A stretch of DNA of 64,000 nucleotides from assembly GCF_963678635.1 (NCBI RefSeq), contig NC_087067.1, forward strand, positions 20,332,596 to 20,396,595, given 5' to 3'. The stretch is from Symsagittifera roscoffensis. Taxonomy: Eukaryota; Xenacoelomorpha; Acoela; Convolutidae. The translations under genes and the position numbers were made by a program. The notes beneath the pieces are model-generated. The model was not told where the DNA came from. It ran no database searches and saw only the letters and a program-made list of their open reading frames with translations. Positions within the stretch are counted from its first letter, which is position 1. Each line of letters starts with the position of its first letter. Shown here piece by piece: positions 12,605-22,697 of the stretch.

Positions 12605-15600
12605 ATGGACAATTTCAACTTGGATGAATTGATGGACCTGGCAGAGGCATATGTAGGACCGATGATAGATGCGATCTATCGTCGGCTGATGGATCGAGAC
12701 TTCGCTCTGGAGGACCCAGATGTAGTCATGTTGCTGACCGCCCTGATCAACATCTTGGTGGTGAGAACCGTGGGGACCGCCCCACGGAAGTCCTGTTCAT
12801 GGCAGCGTACGACGTAGAATGGGAAGTACATCACCGAGACCATGAAAGTAGGATGCAGATTGGACAGAGTGGCGTTCATGGAAGAAGTCTGGACAGTTGT
12901 TCAGAGCTATGGGACCCAGTCCATTCTGAAAACAGGTCTCAACCGACCCTTGATGCGGGAAGTCCTGGACAAGCTTGATGAGTGTGAAGGGAGATTGAGT
13001 GAGTTGTTGATTGACTCAGCCACTGATGAAAGTGAAGCGATTTCTCCCATCAAGATGACACCGCAGGACGATAAAGGAGAGGTGGTGTATCTGTCAAGAA
13101 CCAGGAGAGGAACGATGCGATCGAAATTGTTGATTGATAAGATCAACGCGATGAAAATGAAGTTAGGCAGCAGAGTGATGCCGAGGAGAGTAGGAAAGAC
13201 GAAGGTGGATTCAGAGATATCGATGAAAGCTGTCAATTCAGCGAAAAGGAAACGAGTCGAAGAGGTCATGGATTTGGGACAAGGTGATTATCAATTGCCT
13301 GGCACATATAAAATGTTGACTGATATAGCGATGGTGCCACCCATTCTCATGGCGGGAATAAAATCAACAGGTTATAAATCCAAAAAGAGTGACCGCACTC
13401 TAACTCGAGCAACCTTAGAAATGGAAATACTCAGCCAATGTGGAGAGAGCAAAATGAAAGACTTTCAGCCATCTCCCATGAATCACGGAAAAGGAAATGT
13501 CGCAGGACACCTAGTACCAGTAGAGTATAACCGACTGACAGTATCGGAGGCTGTGTCGATAGATGAACCCGCCGGTGGATACATGGAAATGTTGGAGTAC
13601 CGAAACTCGGCTAGAGGGTATGTGATGGCTCTGGAAGACAAGAGTGCCATGGAGGGTTATCAGGAGACAATGTTGCAAGGCACCACCCTCAAGCAGAAGG
13701 CGTACGGGACTTTAGCGTCGTCTGAGATTCGGCAGAAACGATGGAGCAGTTGGTGAGCCTTCCATGGAAAGCAGTGGTGTTACGGTACTTCGAAGAAGAG
13801 ATGAGGACTGCGCCAAGAATACACGCTCTCACGGCAGTGCCTTACGTAAGAACAGAGTTACAACTGAGGTTTGCCTGGTGCATGATGGGACTGACTCGCG
13901 AAGAATATGATTCAGAAGAAAGGAAGAGGTCAAAAGATGAGAAGGTTTTCCTTATGACGAACCTGAGGGATCTGATAGTCCAAGAGGGAGCAGCAGTAGC
14001 GTGTGCGAAGCGGAGAGACGCTCTCTGTTTCATTCGATTCATGATGGAGCAGATTTCAGTACCTGCACTGAACACTTGTGTTAAGATGCTGAGGGAAGGC
14101 GATGAGCGAGCGAAAGCCTTACTCTTGCTAGCACTGCTGGATATGCAGCAAAGCAAACCGATGAGGGTGAATATGAAAGAATCCGAGGAGTTAGAACCCA
14201 TGAGAAAGATAGACGACACCAGGAGATTCTCAAACAAGGAGCTGAGACTCACTAAAGAATCTATGGGGGCACTGCCGAAATCCAGTGAATACTGTGGACC
14301 GATCAAGAAGAAGTCGTACAGCTACGTATCCGGAATCATAGGGATAGCGTACAACCCTTTCCTAAGTGAAGACATACGCGATTGCTTCTTCGATTACGAG
14401 CAGGCAGTGTTACTAAGATTCTGGACGTCGAGAATTGTAACAATTAAGAGCGCTAATAATCCACAGACCAAATTGGGACTGGTCTTGGAAGAAGAGGTGA
14501 CTGCACCTTCCGTACCATAATCCGACAAAAGAGTGGAGTTTGGGTTGGGATTCTCAGATGAATTACTGAGAACGAGCTTGATGGCAGTGTGGGAATTGAT
14601 GAGGCCATCATGGTGTCCTAGTCCCAACGCTGACTCGATATTACGGGCGACACAAGACGTGCAGAGGGAGCTGAATGCAGACTGTAACCTGCGTGACCTT
14701 AACATCATATATAATGTGATGATAACGGCCTCTAGGAGCAACGGAGAAGATAATGTGGAGTTGCCTGGCTGGGGACCAGAAGACTGGGTCAAACCTGGTA
14801 GCTGTCTGGCGGAAGTCTGTGTACTGGAGGGTCACGTTTGTGGAAGTCTGGACTGTGTGAAGACCCTAGAGAAACAACACAAGCAATTGACGATATTGTT
14901 TGGGAACGTCGTGATGAAAACAAGAACGGAAACGGAACTGATAGCGGATTGTCATGGAGGAACCGAGGTGAATCTAGTGACAGCACTAGGACTCTACAGC
15001 ATGTTTAGTTCTTTACTTTAGAGTCACTATTGAATCTAGAACAGAGACATGAGATGGTCACTTCCATCAGTGTAGAAGTATTCCCAGGAGTTCTGCAAAC
15101 CGAGCAGAAACACATAGGAAAATGGAGGGAAGCGATCGAGGCGGAAATGAACATCAGACACAGTGAAACTTATTGTAGGCAAGAGCAGATACCCGGTACA
15201 TTTCGTAGCTGTGGATGTAAATAGTACGAGAACGATCGTGGATCAAGCCTTCTCAGTGCCAAAGTGTGTGAGACTAACGAGAATGTCCGAGAAATCTTAC
15301 GAGTTGCTATGTAAGATGTTCTCAGCAGTTCCAGAGAGAACCAAAGAGGAGTTGGAATCGATACTGGGAAGGAAGTTCATGGGATACGTGAGCGGGAACT
15401 TCAGTGACTTTGAGAGACAGAAACAAAGAGGATCAACTGTTACAGATTACAATACAGTAGACGAAAATGATGAAGTCCACCGAGTGATGATGGAAGTGGA
15501 ACCATTACTGGAAGCTTCGGGAAAACGTAATTGGAGGAGCATCATGTTGACACATGACGAGTTTCTCTGCCACTGCTTGCTGCAGACCTGGTGGTATCCC

Positions 15601-16314
15601 AAGCGTAGTAATCTGGTGTTGATCTGGGACTCTGGAGAGCTGCTCTCCATTGGTTTACCAGACTCATCACAGCCCGTAACAATAGTGATAGTGGGAGTTA
15701 TGATGGCGATACAATGGCTGGAAGCTCAAGTGAAAGAAAACAATAGACAGGAGGCACCAACGAGAGAACAAGTGCGGAAATTAGATTGTCTAAAAGATTT
15801 AGATCTTTTTGAGACAATGTGCAAGATTCTAAACATTCCGATGGAAGTGAAGAAGATATGGGCAAGAAAACAATTGATGCCATGGTTCACAGCTAACATG
15901 ACTGCATGGTTGTACGAATATGCTAAAAAGCATATGTCGAAGCACGGCAGAGTGTACAGTGAATATCAGGTGGACATCGGAGCAGGAGCTTTCAAGCAAG
16001 CTCTCGTGACTCATCAGAATGCAGTGACCAACGCTGTGAAGAGAATTTCCAGGACAAGTGAACGTAGTGGAAAGGAGAAGGCAGAGATGTTGAAGGAAGA
16101 TTTGGAGAGAAAGGTGACGTTGTGTCTCCACAACAGCTTCTGCAGGAACAGAGAATCTAACGTGGATCCCGTACCTTGTTGCAAACAGAGGGTAGAAGAG
16201 CAGAAGTGTTGGACGACTGCTTCCAACAGCGTCAGGATAGCTAACGATGTGTTGCAGGACACAGAAACTGAAAGTGCAGAGTCAGTATCACAGGAGGAAG
16301 AGATGGAACATTGA
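12605..16314 (+). pseudogene. Third coding region of copy A, unrecognised (broken)
   Basis: About 3.7 kb of coding-like sequence in the same sense after integrase, in several pieces. I do not recognise it. Its pieces are rich in Met, Glu, Lys and Arg, mostly helical and soluble looking, with a basic run near 13.1-13.3 kb (KSAKRKRVEE-like) and a Cys-rich acidic end near 16.1-16.3 kb (CCKQRVEEQK). I see no signal peptide, fusion peptide, clear membrane anchor or furin site, so it is not an obvious envelope gene. It could be a captured host gene, an extra structural protein or a much-diverged env. It is flanked by a spacer with a possible splice acceptor and by the 3' region of the element. Confidence 0.6.
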
Positions 16315-17150
16315 CGAATGGCAAAAAAAAACGAGATGCAAAAAGAGACGAAATTAGAAGAATTTAGAAGTTTTAGAACTTCTAAACGACGAAAAAAGAA
16401 GAAAACAAAGGAGTGATGAAGAAAATTAAAACTCAGAATTGTTTTATGTGTGTGAAAAAACTCAAGTGAGAAACTCAGCAACCAAGTTGTAATTGAAAAC
16501 TGAAACAGTTAGTTGAGTTTTGAAATTGTTGCATTTATAAATTTGCATTTTGATTTTAGCTGAGTGGCTTTAGAGATACTTACTATTTATTTAGAAAGGC
16601 TTGAGTATATTTATTTATTTAGAAAGAGTATATTTAAGTATTTCAGCCTGCATGACTGTTTTTAATCAACTAGGAGAACTGATCACTTTGTGGTGATATG
16701 AAAGGCTTGGGTAATCTCTCGAAGAGGGAGATTGTTTCATTGTTCTTTCTAACCACAGAGTTTCTTAGTTTTAATAATCAGGACAATAACAAGCAAGGTT
16801 TCCGAAGGGAAGAAGCATAGTAGGAAAATTTTAGCTTGTTGGTTGGCAGGGCTGTCCTGCAAACCAACACCTTTTAAACCTAGGAGAAAAAGTTTTTAAT
16901 CAGGACATTGACATTGGAAGTCGGAAAATATGTTTTTATCTTAGGTCATATCCTCAATGTGCAGATTAATGAAAAGAATTTGAAGGCTATAGTGATGTAG
17001 TATGATGCCATTTATATTCTGCAGTGAGTCGATATGACGTGGATAAAAGTAATTTCGTGCATTTTGTAAATTCTGTTCGATGACACTGTACCAATTTTAC
17101 GGAAAATTGCGAGATTCAATGAGGACATTGACCGGACTGTCCGGGGAGTA
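16315..17150 (+). other. 3' non-coding region of copy A
   Basis: No gene. It holds purine-rich runs (near 16380-16420), a hairpin at 16838-16868 and the word TCCGGGGAGT at 17140-17149, one base before the LTR, where a polypurine primer site is expected. Confidence 0.6.
16838..16868 (+). repeat. Hairpin in the 3' region of copy A
   Basis: GTTGGTT, one unpaired position, GCAGG, loop GCTGT, CCTGC, one unpaired position, AACCAAC. That is twelve pairs with one internal mismatch and a five-base loop. Confidence 0.7.
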
Positions 17151-18022
17151 TGTGACATTCGACCAGAATGCACCAAAATGCAGACGCAACAGATTCAAAA
17201 TTTTAGCAGCTAACCTTCCGAATTGACGATTTTAAGCGATTAACGACGTTATTGGGACGATTAGTCAAACGGTGAAGGTCAAGATATTCTGGTATTTTGA
17301 AATTTTAAAAATTCGAAGTATGACGTCATATTTCTGAGAAACGTCAGAAACGGCCATTTTGGCAGAAAACCGGAAGAAAAACACAACAACATTAGTTGCG
17401 ATAGCGTGAACAACGAGAATTGTTCTTGAAAAACAACGACGAATTGCAGAAGTAGCAGATACCGCTCCGAGTTGCAACTATTGTGTCGCTACAATAGTTG
17501 CAAGGCCGTTGCGAACAACGGCGAAGGGTGGAAAACCAGCCTTCCGAAAGGAATATAAGAGCCTGATTTCCCCGGATTCAGGAATCCGGAGGGGTCTCGG
17601 GACTGGAACTTTTATTAACTTATATGAACTTACATGAACTTATATGCTAAGATGAGAAGCTAGGAGTTGGGGGAAAGGGTTGATCCATCTTCGATGGAGA
17701 TGATGATTTTTATCTACTGAACAAAAACAATAATAATTCAATAAATAGTAGTAGCACTGATTTTAGGAGTGACCTCGTGGTCTGGGGATACTGAGACCCA
17801 GCCATGAGCTCACTATTTCTGCATGTAATTAAGTTAATTTGAGTGTTTTGACCGAAGCCGAAAGCAGTAACGTTTTTTTGTTCCGATGTTAGAAAGACCA
17901 CCGAAAGTACTGACTTGGTAGAGACGGTTAAAAACCTGTAAAGCTCTGTTTAGACGTTAGCCAGTCGTCTTAGGACTTAGTTTTATTTTTCGTCGATATG
18001 TATCTTCCGGGCGAATGTTACA
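17151..18022 (+). repeat. LTR 1 (3' LTR of copy A)
   Basis: 872 bp, starting TGTGACATTCGACC and ending GGGCGAATGTTACA. The two ends are inverted relatives of each other, with the TG...CA ends of LTRs. It contains two hairpins: 17472-17503 and CCGGATTC-AG-GAATCCGG near 17570-17590. It is followed directly by two more LTR copies. Confidence 0.8.
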
Positions 18023-18846
18023 GTTTTTGGAACGATTAGTCAAACTTGGAAGGCTAGAATATTCTGGTATTTTAAATTTTTAAAATTTCGAACGATGACG
18101 TCATATTTCTGAGAAACGTCAAAATCGGCCATTTTGGAAGAAATGCAAAATAAAACAGAACAACAATAGTTGCGACGGCGATAACAACGATAATAGTGCT
18201 AAAAACAACAACGAGAATTGAACGAACACCAGAGTTAGCAGAGACCGCTCCTAGTTGCAACGATTGTGTCGCTACAATCGTTGCAAGGCCGTTCACAACA
18301 ATGGTGAAGCGTAGAAAAACAGCCTTCCGGGAAGAAGATAAGGGTGTTTTTTCCCCGGATTCAGGAATCCGGAGGGGTCTCGGGATTTGAACTGAAATAG
18401 TTTTATATAAACTTTAGCTTCCATATTATGTCCTGAATTGAACTTGTTTAACATCTGAATTCATTTTCAGACGATGAGAAGCTAGGTGTTGGTGGAAAGG
18501 GTTGATCCATCTTCGATGGAGATGATGATTTTTATCTACTGAACAAAAACAATCATAATATAACAAATAGTTGCATCCATGTTTTTAGGAGTGACCTCGT
18601 GGTCTGAGGATACTGAGACACAGCCATGAGCTTACTAATTTTGCATTTAATTAAGTTAATTTGAGCGTTTTGGTCGAAGCCGGAGAACAGTAACTTTTTT
18701 GTCGACCCGATTATAGAAAGTCCACCAAAAGAACTGGCTTTGGTAGAGACGGAGAAAAGCATGTAGAGCTTAGTTTAGAAGCTGGCCAGTAGTTTTATAG
18801 CTTAGCTTGATTTTCTGTCGATATGTACTTCCGGGCGAATGTTACA
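18023..18846 (+). repeat. LTR 2, lacking its first ~110 bp
   Basis: Aligns with LTR 1 from about 17255 onward and ends in the same GGGCGAATGTTACA. It is followed by about 40 bp of internal sequence that includes TGGCGCTCCTGGGTG, a candidate primer-binding site. It is closer by eye to LTR 3 than to LTR 1. Confidence 0.75.
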
Positions 18847-18865
18847 AAGATGAAAGATGTTTTTA

Positions 18866-18880
18866 TGGCGCTCCTGGGTG
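18866..18880 (+). promoter_or_regulatory. Candidate primer-binding site after LTR 2
   Basis: TGGCGCTCCTGGGTG lies about 19 bases after the LTR end. The same 15 bases lie about 12 bases after LTR 3. A TGG start fits pairing with the CCA end of a tRNA, but I cannot name the tRNA. Confidence 0.35.
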
Positions 18881-18886
18881 GGCGAA

Positions 18887-19777
18887 AATGCAAATTCGGC
18901 AATTTCGAATTATTAGCCGCTAACCTTCCGAATTAGCAGTTTTGAAGGATTAACGGTGTTATTGGAACGATTAATCAAACTGGGAAGGCTAGAATATTCT
19001 GGTATTTTAAATTTTTAAAATTTCGAACGATGACGTCATATTTCTGAGAAACTTCAAAATCGGCCATTTTGGAAGAAATCCAAAATAAAAACAGAACAAC
19101 AATAGTTGCGACGGCGATAACAACGATAAATGTGATAAAAAACAACAACGAGAACTGAACAAACAGCAGAGTTAGCAGAGCCGAGTTGCAACGATTGTGT
19201 CGCTACAATCGTTGCAAGGCCGTTCGCAACAACGGTGAAGGGTAGAAAAACAGCCTTCCGGAAAGAAGATAAAGGTGTTATTTCCCCGGGTTCAGGAATC
19301 CGGAGGGGTCTCGGGATTTGAACTGAAATCCTTTTATATCAACTTTTGGCTTCCCTATTGTGTCCTGAATTGAATTTATTTATCATCTGAATTCATTTTC
19401 CGACGATGAGAAGCTAGAAGTTGGGGGAAAGGGTTGATCCATCTTCGATGGAGTTGATGATTTTTATCTACTGAACAAAAACAATAATAACATAACAAAT
19501 AGTAGTGGCCTTGTTTTTAAAAGTGACCTCGTGGTCTGGGGATACTGAGACCCAGCCATGAGCTCACTAATTTTGCATGTAATTAAGTTACTTTGACCAT
19601 TCTGGTCAAAGCCGGATAACAGTAACGTTTCTGTCGACCCGATGTTAGAAAGACCGCCAAAAGAACTGGCTTTGGTAGAGACGGTGAAAAGCATTTAGAG
19701 CTTAGTTTAGACGCTGGCCAGTCGTTTTATAGCTTAGCTTTTTTTCCGTCGATATGTAGTTCCGGGCGAATGTTACA
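18887..19777 (+). repeat. LTR 3 (5' LTR of copy B, 5' end missing)
   Basis: Aligns with LTRs 1 and 2 and ends in GGGCGAATGTTACA. It keeps both LTR hairpins. It stands before the leader of copy B, so it acts in the layout as the 5' LTR of that copy. Confidence 0.75.
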
Positions 19778-22697
19778 TAGTTAATTTTATGGCGCTCCTG
19801 GGTGTTATTCTTTTTTAACACCATGACCAGCAGAACCGTTAACGAGCACTCCGCGCCGAGCGGATGCTCATAATAACGCCCTTCAATAAAGCCCTAACAG
19901 CCGGTGCGGAAGGGTAGTTCGGAACGCGAAAGCCTTCCGGATTACCGTGAATAGCTTTTTAACCTAGTTAAGACCGAAAATTCACGTTCCAGGAAGGGTG
20001 GGGGATCGGCCGTCCCCTCGTTCCCCGAGAGGTTTCTGACCAAAAACACTTAAAGATATATAAAAACCAAACAAAAGTAGTATACTACCCAAGAAAAACA
20101 AAAAACATAAAACACCGAAAAAACCAAAAACAGTTTAAAAAAAAAGTAAAAAAATTTCCCCAGACAAGATGTGATCCGACCCTCCCGTTTGTTGTCGATA
20201 GATATATTGTTGTTACAGGCATGTATATCAATCAGGATCGTTACGATCTTTTTGTGGCCCGTTTGTGAGGCTTGTACTGTAGGGGGTTGTTTGAGTATTT
20301 AAGCACGTTAATGCTAATTTGCGCTCGATCCGGAAGGGTCTGCTGATTTGCGCTCAATCCGGAGGGGTCTTGGGAGAAGACTGATCCGGCAAGCAGTACA
20401 AGGAGCAACAAGAAAGGGCTCAACGACAACAACAATCGACTGTTGGGTATCGTTAACAAGTTTTGTATCCCTTTTGGTACAAAAATTAAGATAGAAATCT
20501 GTGGGGGGCTCGACAGTGCTGCACTGTAGTGACCCTTCACCGAACTGCGAATATCCGAGTTAAGCACCTTAATTTGGATATGGAACAAACCCTGAGGGGC
20601 GTAGTATTGTTAGTATTATTTTAAATAAAGCTCTTGTTAATACTCCTATATCGTTTTTCAGTGAAAAACACAGTAAGCGGACCGGTTTTTAGGGTCAAAA
20701 TAGCGATATTTTGATCCCCCCACAAATCGCGATTTTTGAGATATCAAAAATTTTTGAAACGGAAAAAAACGCAAAATTAGTGAATTACGTCGTAACTGTA
20801 ATAGTATAATAGGGAGAACCGGTTGATTTAAGTTCAGGAGTTGTTGCAACTATTTGGTACCAAAAACCGAATTTTCGTAATTTTGAAAAAACAGAACACT
20901 ATAAAATATTTAAAAAATTTCTGAAATTTTTGAGTAAGGACAGTAAAAATAGTTGTTCGGACAATGTCCACTTGTGAATCGATAGGTTTTAAAATCCGTT
21001 AGCCGATAACCTTCCGGGTTACAGAGAAATCGAACTTAACGTGTTTGATTCAGTGGATTCATCAATCCGGAGGGGTCCAAATAGCATAGTGTTTCGCAAA
21101 ATTTTTCAGCTAGATCGGGTTTTTTTTGCAATAAACTAGAAAAGTATAGGCCTTTTGAATTCGGATCTATAATTTTTAGGCCGAATAGAACAGAATTGCG
21201 AAAAAAGTAGGGCGGAACCTATAAGAGAGAATTTTTTTGACTTTGGAAAAAAGACGTTTTGGTTAATAACTTTGGAACATCTGGACAGATCCAGTTGATC
21301 TTGGTACCAGTAGATCAGAAATTAGCTGAGCTTACTAATAAAAACATCAATTATTCAAAAAAAAGCGTGATAATTTTTTAGGACAGTTTTCAGCAAATTC
21401 ACCAATTCGGGAAGGTAGACCCTTCACGTTTTTAAAAAAAATTTTTTTTTGGAAAGCCCTTACACCCTTACAAAGGGTAGAAACGAGTGAATAAGGCAAT
21501 TTTACGCTGTTCTAGACAAAAAGGGAAGGCTAAAGGCACAAGAAAACCTTAGTCGAGCCGAAATTATGCTAGCGATAAGGCCCTTCACCGTTATGGTGAA
21601 TCATCGAATAAGGGGCTTAACTTCAATCCGGAAGGGTCTTGGGAAGGACGACACACCCTTCCTAGTTGATTCAAACAGCAGAATAGCATCGGAGAACGTA
21701 TCCGGAAGGGTATAGGTTAGAAATTTAGAAAGCCTCTGAGAAGCTATTTTTACAAACTCGGAGGGGTCCCAATCCTGAGGGTCTAAATTTTTACAAAAAC
21801 GGAGGGGTCCCAATCCGGAGGGTTCAAAATTTTTACAATCAAGAGGGGTCCCAATCCCGAGAAGTCTAAATCTTTACGAAACAGGAGGGGTCCAATTTTT
21901 GTCAATCCGGTGGGTCCCAATTTTGCAAATCCGGAGGGGTATTATTTTGTCAAAACTTAAAGAAGACGACAAAATAGAAAGTAGTTAAGGATAATAGGTT
22001 ATTAAGAGATAGGCTGGGAACGAGTGACTGCACTGGTAACTTACCTTTTGTAAAAAACCGAATAAAAACAAAACAGGTTTAAACTCGGACATTCGCGACA
22101 CTAAGTCTAAATTGATCAAGAGCGTGTAACTCATAAGTGTGGACTCAAATCAGAAATGTTTTTGAGAAAAGTGACTGCCCTGAGGATTTTTGTAGGTCTA
22201 GGTCGGGCAGTCCGAAGGCAGATAGGTAACACAGGACTCGGTGGGTGCAAAAGACGCCCACCTGAGGAAATTACTGCCTTCAAGGTTTGTCTGTTTGGTG
22301 CAGCACCAAGCAGGGAAAGCTCTTTCTTTATATACAAGTTCGACTATTGTACTGCGACTGACTAAAAGTACAAAACACATACGTTTTTCATAAAAACATT
22401 CCTATTTCGTTATTTCTGGTTTTAAATCAATAATATTTGTGCTTGATTGGGTAGTGAACACACTATCTTTTAAATATACTAATATCATCATACTGTGCTA
22501 GCTTCATACCTTAAAACTAAAAATCGATTATTGTGGATAAATTGTATTTACGCTATACCGTGATAACATACAAGGATTCGTGGTCACTATTTAATAGAAA
22601 TTTTTGGAATTTATTGTGTTGTCTGATTATTATCAGTAGTCCGATCAAAAGGACACTAGCAATCGAATTGAGTGTATAGGTAGTAAGAAGTGTTAAA
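19778..22697 (+). other. 2.9-kb leader of copy B with repeated CCGGAGGGGTC words
   Basis: Non-coding region between LTR 3 and gag. It begins with the candidate primer site (about 19790-19804). Variants of AATCCGGAGGGGTC occur at about 20330, 20355, 21063, 21625 and 21698, and as a loose cluster at 21750-21940. Short hairpins are present (ACAGTG-CTG-CACTGT near 20512; GGTGGGTG...CGCCCACC at 22240-22263). The last 430 bp match the leader of copy A. Confidence 0.65.

Larger units (their letters stand above)
990..18022 (+). mobile_element. Large Ty3/gypsy LTR retrotransposon, copy A, broken
   Basis: Order of parts: leader, gag, retropepsin-type protease, reverse transcriptase, RNase H, integrase, an acidic pol tail, a third coding region, a 3' non-coding region, and an LTR at 17151-18022. 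Reverse transcriptase (YVDD box) before an integrase with an HHCC finger, DDE core and GPF/Y-type end gives the Ty3/gypsy order. The element is composite: a near-identical younger block (about 3.67-5.93 kb, including 505 bp of foreign AT-rich DNA) lies inside it. No matching 5' LTR is present. It has on the order of ten or more breaks and cannot be active. With leader and both LTRs a full-length relative would be about 18-19 kb, very large for the family. Confidence 0.85.

Noticed and set aside
12605-16314. Third coding region taken as an ordinary env gene
   Set aside because: No signal peptide, fusion peptide, membrane anchor or cleavage site was visible in any piece, so I left the function open.
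17151-19777. Regular ~0.9-kb repeats considered as a satellite or CRISPR-like array
   Set aside because: Ends TG...CA, inverted terminal words, hairpins and a candidate primer site identify them as LTRs.
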